Origin: an uncultured Campylobacter sp. | Lineage (GTDB): Bacteria; Actinomycetota; Actinomycetes; Mycobacteriales; Mycobacteriaceae | Assembly: GCA_943913625.1 (NCBI GenBank) | Contig: CALTYW010000050.1 | Location: 1-14,794 of the forward strand | Direction of reading: 5' to 3' | DNA: 14,794 nt | Shown here: positions 6,881 through 12,848 of the stretch, piece by piece | Layout: each line of letters opens with the position of its first letter | Position numbering within the stretch: position 1 is the first letter of the stretch | Notes under the pieces: generated by a model | Seen by the model: the letters and a program-made list of their open reading frames with translations, nothing else | Told to the model about the DNA's origin: nothing | The model's database searches: none | Made by a program: the position numbers and the translations under genes

Positions 6881-7935
6881 GTGAGCAAACCCCCGTGTCC
6901 TACGAAGCCGCCGGCGTGTCCATCGAGGCCGGCGATAAGGCCGTCGAACTGTTCAAGGACCACGCAAAGCGCGCCACGCGCCCGGAGGTGCGCGGCGGCC
7001 TCGGCGGGTTCGCCGGCCTGTTCGCCCTGGGCAAGTACAAGGAGCCCTTGCTCGCGGCCGGCTCTGACGGTGTGGGCACCAAGCTCGCCGTGGCGCAGGC
7101 CATGGATAAGCACGACACCATCGGCATCGACCTGGTGGCCATGTGTGTGGATGACCTGGTGGTCTGCGGCGCGGAGCCGCTGTTCCTGCAGGACTACATC
7201 GCTATTGGCAAGGTCGTGCCGGAGAAGGTCGCGGACATCGTCGGCGGCATCGCTGAGGGCTGCGTGCGCGCCGGCTGTGCCCTGCTCGGCGGCGAGACCG
7301 CAGAGCACCCGGGCGTGATGGACCCTAACGAGTACGACGTGTCCGCCACCGCCATCGGCGTCGTCGAGGCCGATCAACTCCTCGGCCCGGACCGGGTGAA
7401 GGAGGGCGACGTGATCATCGGCATGGCATCGTCCGGCCTGCACTCGAACGGCTACTCCCTCGCCCGCCACGTGCTGCTGGAGCGCGCCGGGCTGCCCCTT
7501 GATGGGGAGATGGAGGAGCTCGACCGCACCCTCGGCGAGGAGCTGCTCGAGCCCACCCGGATCTACGCCCTCGACTGCCTGGCGTTGGCGGCGGAGTGCG
7601 AGGTGCGCACCTTCTGCCACGTCACTGGCGGCGGGCTGGTAGGCAACATGGAGCGCATCATCCCGGAGGGCTTAAGTGCCCAGATGAACCGCTCCACCTG
7701 GACCCCGGGGCCGATTTTCCGCCTCATCCAGTCCGTGGGCCAGGTGCCGGTGGAGGAGATGGAGAAGACCTTCAACATGGGCGTGGGCATGGTCGCCGTC
7801 GTGGCGCCGGAGGACCGTGACCGCGCGCTTGCCATCCTGGCCGCGCGCCACGTGGACGCCTGGGTGCTCGGCGAGGTGAAGGCGGCCGACAACGCGGCGC
7901 GCGCGGAGCTCGCCGGCTCCCACCCCCAGCCGTAG
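6877..7935 (+). CDS. purM: Phosphoribosylformylglycinamidine cyclo-ligase (AIR synthase) PurM
   Basis: 352 aa. PurM uses ATP to close the imidazole ring, turning FGAM (product of PurS/Q/L) into AIR. Family motifs in order: AAGSDGVGTK (60-69), HDTIGIDLVAMCVDDLVVCGAEPLF (from 79), LLGGETAEHPG (136-146), MASSGLHSNGYSL (183-195) and CHVTGGGLVGNMERIIP around 248-264. The N-terminal YEAAGVSIEAGDKAVE is also typical. The ATG overlaps the purF stop by 4 bp. The length is normal, and the gene is intact up to a terminator 11 bases after the stop. Together with purF it feeds and completes the steps made by the purSQL operon upstream. Confidence 0.97.
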   Translation: MSEQTPVSYEAAGVSIEAGDKAVELFKDHAKRATRPEVRGGLGGFAGLFALGKYKEPLLAAGSDGVGTKLAVAQAMDKHDTIGIDLVAMCVDDLVVCGAEPLFLQDYIAIGKVVPEKVADIVGGIAEGCVRAGCALLGGETAEHPGVMDPNEYDVSATAIGVVEADQLLGPDRVKEGDVIIGMASSGLHSNGYSLARHVLLERAGLPLDGEMEELDRTLGEELLEPTRIYALDCLALAAECEVRTFCHVTGGGLVGNMERIIPEGLSAQMNRSTWTPGPIFRLIQSVGQVPVEEMEKTFNMGVGMVAVVAPEDRDRALAILAARHVDAWVLGEVKAADNAARAELAGSHPQP

Positions 7936-7946
7936 ACCACGTGCGA

Positions 7947-7977
7947 AAACCCCGATAACGCCAGGTTATCGGGGTTT
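7947..7977. terminator. Bidirectional terminator between purM and DUF3073
   Basis: AAACCCCGATAAC (7947-7959) pairs perfectly with GTTATCGGGGTTT (7965-7977) around a 5-base loop. A-runs on one side and T-runs on the other let it work in both directions. It lies between the convergent purM and DUF3073 stops, so it probably serves both. Confidence 0.88.
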
Positions 7978-7991
7978 AATGTGGTGCCTGT

Positions 7992-8213
7992 TTAGCGGTT
8001 TGCCGCCTGCGGCTCATCGCCGTCTGTGTCGTCCCAGTCTGCGTAGTCCGCGTACTGGTCGTCCACCTCGTATTCGTCTTCCGCATCCCAATCCCGCTGC
8101 GGCTTGTTTCCTGCGAGCTCACGCTGCAGAGAATCCAAATCCATGTCAGGAGTGTTGTACTTCAGCTGGCGAGCAACCTTGGTCTGCTTTGCTTTTGCGC
8201 GTCCGCGGCCCAT
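7992..8213 (-). CDS. DUF3073 family protein
   Basis: 73 aa, a small actinobacterial protein of unknown function. A basic N-terminus (MGRGRAKAKQTKVARQLKY) is followed by TPDMDLDSLQREL at about 21-33, the family signature, and then a very acidic tail from about 42 on, full of Asp, Glu and Tyr and probably disordered. The N-terminal Arg/Lys-rich block suggests nucleic acid contact, but that is only an inference. ATG 8213 is preceded by AAGGGGG (8227-8221), a strong ribosome site. The gene next to purM is conserved in mycobacteria (Rv0810c position), which supports the call. It converges on purM across a shared terminator. Confidence 0.9.
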   Translation of the reverse strand: MGRGRAKAKQTKVARQLKYNTPDMDLDSLQRELAGNKPQRDWDAEDEYEVDDQYADYADWDDTDGDEPQAANR

Positions 8214-8292
8214 GGCGTGACCCCCTTGAGGTGGTTTCCGGGCGGCCCGAGTGCGGGCGGCCTCATATTTTCACAGTATTTTCCTGTAGGAC

Positions 8293-8298
8293 ACTATA
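8293..8298 (-). promoter_or_regulatory. Candidate -10 element for the DUF3073 gene
   Basis: TATAGT on the - strand, about 80 bases upstream of the DUF3073 ATG. The predicted leader contains an imperfect GC-rich hairpin (8241-8249 with 8254-8262, 8 of 9 pairs) before the ribosome site. No clear -35 is seen. Confidence 0.35.
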
Positions 8299-8341
8299 GC
8301 CTGCCGCCCGAGAAATTGCGCTTTCGGCGTGTGAGCTGCGT

Positions 8342-9403
8342 TTATAGGGGAGTCTCTGGCCCTCGCCGAAGCTTATCGACGGCCCTGCGCCCCAACCCTT
8401 CCCCCTCATCTCGCGGTAAGGAATCCGGGTCCACCGTAGCCGCCACGTCGCCGATGCTAAGCGGCGCCTCGAGCGCAGAGCGCTTCACCAGGGCCAGCGC
8501 AATTGGCCCGTAATCGGCGTCGTGCACCACGGTGCCCAGCCGGCCAACGGTGCGCGCCCCGGCGGTAATCGCGGTGCCGGGCGTGGGCTCGGTCGGGGCG
8601 GAGCCGTCGAGCTGCAGCATCACCAAAAGACGGGGGGAGCGGCCCAGGTTCTCCACCCGGGCCACGGTCTCCTGGCCCCTGTAGCAGCCCTTGTCCAGGT
8701 GCACGGCGCCTGTGCTGCCGGCCCGGTTGATCAGGCGCGGTGTCTCGTGGGGGATGGACTTGCCGTCGAGATCGGCCCGCAGCTCGGGCTCACCAGCGCG
8801 CACGCGCTGGGCAGTGAAGGCCATAAGTCCTGCCAGGGGATAGGCTTCCGCCACCTCACGCAGGCGCTCTCGGGGGACCGCGATGTCCACCCGCTCGAGG
8901 TCGGTCCAAGGCGACACCCGGCGGCTAAACACCTGCCCCAGGTCGGGGGCCTCCACCTCGGGGCCCATGAGGGTGCACACGGCGAGATCGGTGTCCTCGA
9001 TAGTCACGTCGGACCAGAACACCATCTTGCGCAAGAACTCCACAAGAGATTCGTGCTGGTAGGAGGGCATGTCAAGGTAGAACACCTTCCCGGCTACTGC
9101 AACGTCGACGTGGTGGAGGATGTGGCCCTGGGCGTCGAGGTCGAGGGCGGAGGCGGCGAAGCCGTCCGACACGCCCAGAAGCTTCTGCGAGAGCAGGTTG
9201 TTCAGAAACGCCGCGGCATCGGGGCCGGAGACCGCGATGACGCGGCGGTGCGAGCGGTCAACGAGCACTGTGCGTTCAGCGGCCGTGCGTTGTTCGCCGA
9301 GGGGGTTGCCGTAGTGGAAGGGGATGCCGGAGGCGTCGAGAAGCGATGGCTCCTCCAGCTCCACGGCGCCGGGCAGCGACAACAGCGAAGATGCGTAACC
9401 CAT
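8342..9403 (-). CDS. ygfZ: YgfZ/CAF17-like folate-binding protein
   Basis: 353 aa member of the YgfZ/GcvT-like family. These proteins bind folate and help assemble or repair certain iron-sulfur enzymes. The diagnostic motif KGCYRGQE is present at 238-245, with the conserved Cys240, inside VHLDKGCYRGQETVAR. The N-terminal half has the family's RSHRRVIAVSGPDAAAFLNNLLSQ at 50-73 and a GcvT-like fold is expected; PHETPRLI precedes the motif. A barrel-like C-terminal domain follows (RLGTVVHDADYGPIALALVKR). The start ATG 9403 lies 8 bases after a TATGAT box with no ribosome site, so leaderless initiation is likely. It is divergent from the aminodeoxychorismate-lyase-like gene, whose product belongs to folate synthesis, which fits the folate link. 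An orthologue sits in the same place in M. tuberculosis (Rv0811c). Confidence 0.9.
   Translation of the reverse strand: MGYASSLLSLPGAVELEEPSLLDASGIPFHYGNPLGEQRTAAERTVLVDRSHRRVIAVSGPDAAAFLNNLLSQKLLGVSDGFAASALDLDAQGHILHHVDVAVAGKVFYLDMPSYQHESLVEFLRKMVFWSDVTIEDTDLAVCTLMGPEVEAPDLGQVFSRRVSPWTDLERVDIAVPRERLREVAEAYPLAGLMAFTAQRVRAGEPELRADLDGKSIPHETPRLINRAGSTGAVHLDKGCYRGQETVARVENLGRSPRLLVMLQLDGSAPTEPTPGTAITAGARTVGRLGTVVHDADYGPIALALVKRSALEAPLSIGDVAATVDPDSLPRDEGEGLGRRAVDKLRRGPETPL
8371..8380 (-). repeat. GTCGATAAGC motif, copy 4
   Basis: On the - strand this reads GTCGATAAGC in the sense direction of the YgfZ-like gene, encoding Val-Asp-Lys near its C-terminus. Bases 8370-8385 match 5195-5210 exactly. 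Confidence 0.7.
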
Positions 9404-9410
9404 GAGGGCC

Positions 9411-9417
9411 TATCATA
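9411..9417. promoter_or_regulatory. Overlapping divergent -10 elements (YgfZ-like / aminotransferase-like gene)
   Basis: TATCATA carries TATCAT on the + strand (9411-9416) and TATGAT on the - strand (9417-9412). The + gene starts at ATG 9426, 9 bases after its box; the - gene starts at ATG 9403, 8 bases after its box. This repeats the arrangement at 4987-4993 and again suggests two leaderless mRNAs from one symmetric promoter. AGGGGG at 9417-9422 is too close to ATG 9426 to be a normal ribosome site. Confidence 0.5.
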
Positions 9418-9425
9418 GGGGGATT

Positions 9426-10316
9426 ATGGAAACGCCCCACTTGCAGCCCGAGCCCGTCATCTACCTCGTTGAACCGTTCGGGGGCTCTGTGCGGCGGCAG
9501 AACCCGAACATGCCGCACGTGTTCTGGGACGACGCGGCGCTCACCCGCGGCGACGGGATCATGGAGACCGTCTTGGTACGCGGCGGGGAGGCGAAGAACC
9601 TGGACAAACACCTCGACCGCTTCGCCCGCTCGGCGCAGCTGATGGGCCTGCCGGAGCCGGGCCGCGATCACTGGGCGCGCGCGACGGCCGAGGCGGTGGC
9701 GGATTATTGCCGCGAGCGCGGCGGCGAGCAGGGGGAGGCCAAGTGCACCTGGACGCTCACACGCGGGCGCGAGACAACCGGGGTGCCCAGTGCGTGGATG
9801 ACGGTGCGCCCGATTCCGCAGCAGGTGCTGGAGCAGCGGGAGCGCGGCGTGTCGGTGGTGACGACACCGCGCGGCCTCACGCTTCACGACGTCCCGTGGA
9901 TGCAGCAGGGCGCAAAAACGCTCAACTACGCGGCCACGATGGCGGCGCTGCGTTGGGCGAACGGCGAGGGCTACGACGACGTCATCTACATCGACCCCGA
10001 AACCGAGCGTGTCTTGGAAGGTGCGACCAGCTCCGTGCTCATGGTGAAAAAGGGAAGTCGGCTGCGTACCCCGGCACCGGGCCCGGGCGTGCTCGCCGGC
10101 ACCACCCAGGCGGCGGTGTTCGAGCTGGCAGAGCGCGAGGGGTGGAAGTGCAAGGCCAAGGACATCTACGTCGGTGAGCTATTGAAAGCAGAGTCCGTCT
10201 GGCTTGTCAGCTCCACCCGCATTGCCACCCGCGTCAAGCGCCTCGACGGCACCAAACTGCCCGCCCCCGACAACGAGGCCGAGGTGAAACGCCTCATCGA
10301 CCGCGCGCTGGGGTAG
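9426..10316 (+). CDS. Aminodeoxychorismate lyase-like class IV PLP enzyme
   Basis: 296 aa, fold-type IV PLP enzyme (branched-chain aminotransferase / D-amino acid aminotransferase / 4-amino-4-deoxychorismate lyase family). The lyase makes p-aminobenzoate for folate. DDAALTRGDGIMETVLVRGG (35-54) is the usual N-terminal signature. Lys164 in QQGAKTLNYA is the expected Schiff-base lysine, Glu198 in LEGATSSV the pyridine-nitrogen partner, and GVLAGTTQ (221-228) the phosphate-binding turn. The frame is open back to 9402, but ATG 9426 fits the family start and the promoter spacing. It faces away from the YgfZ-like gene and its stop is only 6 bases from the convergent nitrobindin-like stop. Members of this family are hard to separate by sequence; another amino acid aminotransferase activity is possible. 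Orthologous position: Rv0812. Confidence 0.85.
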   Translation: METPHLQPEPVIYLVEPFGGSVRRQNPNMPHVFWDDAALTRGDGIMETVLVRGGEAKNLDKHLDRFARSAQLMGLPEPGRDHWARATAEAVADYCRERGGEQGEAKCTWTLTRGRETTGVPSAWMTVRPIPQQVLEQRERGVSVVTTPRGLTLHDVPWMQQGAKTLNYAATMAALRWANGEGYDDVIYIDPETERVLEGATSSVLMVKKGSRLRTPAPGPGVLAGTTQAAVFELAEREGWKCKAKDIYVGELLKAESVWLVSSTRIATRVKRLDGTKLPAPDNEAEVKRLIDRALG

Positions 10317-10322
10317 AACGTC

Positions 10323-11015
10323 CTAGCCCGCGACGCGCTTGAGCTCGGCCGACATGTAGGGCACCATCTCTTGGCCCACGGCGCGCTCGTCCACCCAGCC
10401 GAGGTTGTTGTTCGGCATCAGGCCGTAGAGGCGCTTGCCGGGGCCGTGGTTCTCCGGGCCCGATTCCGTAGCGATGGTGGATGCGCTCGTGAGCTGCCAG
10501 GCACGCTCGTTCAGCGGCTCGCCGTAGAGGATCTCCACCAGGCCGCGCGAGTTCGTCAGCGTCACCTCGATCTCGTCCTTCAACGAAATGCGCCAGAAGC
10601 CGACCTCGCGCTGGTCAGCGCCGGTGGAATTGCCCTCGGAATCCAGGCGCCACGTACGTGACTCAAAACGCAGGTAGTTCTCCCCGTCGTGGGAAACGAT
10701 CAGCTGCTGGCCGAAGGAGTACTCCTCACCATCCGGATCCGAGGGGTCGTTGGCCTGGCCCGAGCCCTGCCAGACGCCAACCAGCGGCAGCAGCGCCAGC
10801 AGCCCGTCGTGCAGGCTGGGCCCGTAACGGAGGTTGGCCGTGTCGTTTTCCAGCGGGACATCCTCAAAACCCAGCTCCGGCAGATTGCGGTGCGCGGTCG
10901 CCTTCGACTGCTCCGCCGCGAGGTTCACGGCATCGCTACCGCTTAACGACGCACCTTCGGCCCCACCCTGAGCTTGCTCGTTTACCTGGTCATTCACCTG
11001 TTCATTCTCAGACAT
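10323..11015 (-). CDS. Nitrobindin-like (FABP-like) protein lacking the heme-ligand histidine
   Basis: 230 aa. A polar N-terminal extension of about 55 residues, rich in Gln, Glu and Asn, precedes a ten-stranded nitrobindin/FABP-like barrel (THAP4 heme-binding/DUF1794 family). The signature GxWxGxG is present as GVWQGSG (80-86), followed by the typical YSFGQQLIVSHDGENYLRFESRTW. In true nitrobindins a histidine near the C-terminus binds heme iron. The matching stretch here is VPYMSAELKR, with Tyr220 where that His is expected, so heme binding by the usual ligand is doubtful. Start: ATG 11015, 19 bases after the LmeA-like stop; TACCCT at 11029-11024 could be a -10 for a leaderless start, but co-transcription is equally likely. 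Orthologous position: Rv0813c. The function in corynebacteria is unknown. Confidence 0.85.
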   Translation of the reverse strand: MSENEQVNDQVNEQAQGGAEGASLSGSDAVNLAAEQSKATAHRNLPELGFEDVPLENDTANLRYGPSLHDGLLALLPLVGVWQGSGQANDPSDPDGEEYSFGQQLIVSHDGENYLRFESRTWRLDSEGNSTGADQREVGFWRISLKDEIEVTLTNSRGLVEILYGEPLNERAWQLTSASTIATESGPENHGPGKRLYGLMPNNNLGWVDERAVGQEMVPYMSAELKRVAG

Positions 11016-11034
11016 ACCCACCAAGGGTAGACCC

Positions 11035-11751
11035 TCACCCGACACGGGGGTCGAAGTCCGCCGCGTCGACGTCTGTATTGATGCGGTCGTGCGAGAACTC
11101 GATCGAGCCGCCGACGAGCTGCACTTTGTCGGCCGGCCCGCCGAGTGGCAACTCGCGCGTATCCAACGTGAGCGTGAAGGCCTCCACGACTGCGTCCTCG
11201 TCCTCCGGAGAGACACCGATAAGGGCGCTCGGACGCATAGTGAACACGCCCTGATCCAACCGGAGCGTGACAACCGCTGTCTCGCGCGTGCCCAGCCCCG
11301 GCACCGTCGCGGTCAGCTGTGCCTCGCTGGCGCTGCGCCCGGCGGGGGAGATGTCGTAGGGGTTGGCCAGATCCAGGTCGCTCATGCCCAGCAGCTCGCC
11401 GAAGCCGACCGGGTCCAGCCGCAGCCTGCGCCGGGCCAGCCCCGCCTCGCCCGCGCCGAAGTCGCCGCTGAGTAACTGCGCCGGATTAACAGGGACGTAA
11501 TCGAGCACATCGACCCCCAGCGTGCCCACGCCGCCGCCCGGAAGATCCGCGTCCAGCTGCTCCACCGAAACGCGCAGAAGCTTGCCCAGCACAGCGTGGG
11601 CGGCGTAGGGGAAGCCGGCGACATCAGCGCGCTGGCCGGGTCGCGCCAGCGCAGACTCGACGCGGGAGGCGAGCACCGAGTCCGCCACGGCCACGCCACC
11701 GAGGACAAGGGCTGCGCTCAGCCCCGCGGCCGCCCACATTCTGCGCCCCAT
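11035..11751 (-). CDS. LmeA family (DUF2993) phospholipid-binding envelope protein
   Basis: 238 aa. A basic start (MGRRMW) and one hydrophobic segment (about 7-25, AAAGLSAALVLGGVAVAD) form a signal peptide or membrane anchor with no lipobox cysteine, so the protein is exported or anchored outside. The remainder fits DUF2993: DSVLASRVESALA just after the membrane segment and the late beta stretch KVQLVGGSIEFSHD. In mycobacteria LmeA binds phospholipids and helps lipomannan mannan elongation and maintain the mannosyltransferase MptA; a similar envelope role is inferred. The ATG 11751 has a GGGAGG ribosome site at 11761-11756. It is divergent from mshD (36 bp between start codons) and upstream of the nitrobindin-like gene in a likely two-gene unit. 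Orthologous position: Rv0817c. Confidence 0.85.
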   Translation of the reverse strand: MGRRMWAAAGLSAALVLGGVAVADSVLASRVESALARPGQRADVAGFPYAAHAVLGKLLRVSVEQLDADLPGGGVGTLGVDVLDYVPVNPAQLLSGDFGAGEAGLARRRLRLDPVGFGELLGMSDLDLANPYDISPAGRSASEAQLTATVPGLGTRETAVVTLRLDQGVFTMRPSALIGVSPEDEDAVVEAFTLTLDTRELPLGGPADKVQLVGGSIEFSHDRINTDVDAADFDPRVG

Positions 11752-11773
11752 GCCGCCTCCCGCCGGTGTTGTC

Positions 11774-11779
11774 TAGCCT
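11774..11779 (+). promoter_or_regulatory. Candidate -10 element for mshD
   Basis: TAGCCT ends 7 bases before the mshD ATG 11787, and no ribosome site fits in between, suggesting a leaderless mRNA. The overlapping - strand reads TAGACA (11775-11770), a weaker -10 candidate for the LmeA-like gene, which does have a ribosome site. Confidence 0.35.
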
Positions 11780-11786
11780 GTCACCC

Positions 11787-12683
11787 ATGACTGGTCCAAT
11801 CGTAAGCGCACCCCAGCCCGGCCCCGACCTGCAGGGCCTCGCCGAGCCCCTGATCACGGCGGCGACCGAGCACGACGGCGTCGCACCACTGAGCGAGGCA
11901 TTCGAGCGTGGGCTTATCGACGCCCGCGTGAACCACACCCACTACCTTTCCCAACCGGACCCAAACGCCCCGGCAGCGGCCATTGCGGCTGTCGCTCCGG
12001 ACGGCTCAGTTGAACTGGTGGTGGACCCGTCCGCGCGGCGCGCCGGGCTTGGCACAGCGCTGGTGAAGCACGTGCGTGAGCGCCACCCGGAGGCGTCGTT
12101 CTGGGCGCACGGGGACCTGCCGCCGGCCCGCGCACTCGCGGAGGCGCTCAGGATGGAAAAGACGCGTGAGCTGCTGGTCATGGGCACCAGCACGGACACC
12201 CTCACGGACGCCAGCACGGACATCAAGGTGCCCGAGGGTTACGAAGTCCTGGCGTACCCGGATGCGGCGGGGCGGTGGGGGCCGGAGGTCGTCGATAAGC
12301 AATGGCTCGATGTGAACAACGACGCCTTTTCGTGGCACCCCGAGCAAGGCGGGTGGGACCAGGAGAAGCTGGACCGCGCGCGCGAGGCGGACTGGTTCCG
12401 GCCGGAGGGCGTGCAGCTCATGTACGCGGGCGAGGAGCTCGCGGGGTTCCATTGGACGAAGCAGCACCCGGATGGGACGGGTGAGGTGTATGTGGTTGGG
12501 CTCGGTTCTGGGTACCGGGGGGAGGGTTTGGGGGTACCCCTGCTCCAAACGGGGCTTGATCATCTCAAAGAGGCCGGTTCTTCGCAGGTCATCCTCTATG
12601 TGGAGGCCGATAATGAGGCGGCGGTGAAGCTGTACCGGCGTATGGGCTTCGTCACACACGAGTCGCACACCGTCTATCGCTGA
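11787..12683 (+). CDS. mshD: Mycothiol synthase MshD
   Basis: 298 aa with two GNAT acetyltransferase domains. MshD adds acetyl from acetyl-CoA to the cysteine of Cys-GlcN-Ins, the last step of mycothiol synthesis in the cytosol. Acetyl-CoA loops are visible in both halves: VVDPSARRAGLGTALV (78-93) and VVGLGSGYRGEGLGVPLL (236-253). The family signatures NNDAFSWHPEQGGW (177-190) and LYVEADNEAAVKLYRRMGF (270-288) are intact. The frame is open to a GTG at 11766, but ATG 11787 gives the normal N-terminus. Mycothiol is confined to actinobacteria, which supports the lineage call. It is divergent from the LmeA-like gene and followed by pstS, near phosphate genes as in mycobacteria (Rv0819 beside a pst ATPase gene). 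Confidence 0.94.
   Translation: MTGPIVSAPQPGPDLQGLAEPLITAATEHDGVAPLSEAFERGLIDARVNHTHYLSQPDPNAPAAAIAAVAPDGSVELVVDPSARRAGLGTALVKHVRERHPEASFWAHGDLPPARALAEALRMEKTRELLVMGTSTDTLTDASTDIKVPEGYEVLAYPDAAGRWGPEVVDKQWLDVNNDAFSWHPEQGGWDQEKLDRAREADWFRPEGVQLMYAGEELAGFHWTKQHPDGTGEVYVVGLGSGYRGEGLGVPLLQTGLDHLKEAGSSQVILYVEADNEAAVKLYRRMGFVTHESHTVYR
11912..11921 (-). repeat. GTCGATAAGC motif, copy 5
   Basis: On the + strand GCTTATCGAC within mshD, encoding Leu-Ile-Asp. The motif strand is antisense to the gene. Confidence 0.7.
12291..12300 (+). repeat. GTCGATAAGC motif, copy 6, within a 21-bp repeat
   Basis: Within mshD, encoding Val-Asp-Lys. Bases 12281-12301 match 460-480 exactly, upstream of purS. Confidence 0.7.
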
Positions 12684-12720
12684 TGGCTGGTGAGCTGGGA
12701 TTATGAGAAAAAATTTCGGA

Positions 12721-12761
12721 GTTTACCCATTATTCACTTAACCGGCTACCAGTGATTAACC
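12721..12761 (+). promoter_or_regulatory. Possible Pho-regulon box upstream of pstS
   Basis: Four units resembling the actinobacterial PHO box GTTCACC occur at 12721 (GTTTACC), 12732 (ATTCACT), 12744 (GGCTACC) and 12755 (ATTAACC), spaced 11, 12 and 11 bases. Direct repeats on an 11-base period are the known layout for PhoP in Streptomyces. They sit just upstream of a TAGCTT -10 candidate (12771-12776) and 88-128 bases before the pstS start. Some units match poorly, so this is tentative; the corynebacterial regulator (PhoR) may differ in its preferred site. Confidence 0.4.
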
Positions 12762-12848
12762 AGCGGGCCGTAGCTTGTCCAGGGTGAGTAATCGGCGCAG
12801 TTGCGTCGCTGCTCGACAAAGAACTGTTCAGCACCGGAAAGGTATCCC

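Noticed and set aside
8365..8385. AAGCTTATCGA resembling a cloning-vector polylinker
   Set aside because: The match stops after a few bases, the surrounding sequence codes for a normal YgfZ C-terminus, and the same core occurs at five other places.
8522..9418. A 298-codon + strand frame opposite the YgfZ-like gene
   Set aside because: Gly/Val/His-rich shadow without motifs; the - strand gene has the diagnostic KGCYRGQE motif.
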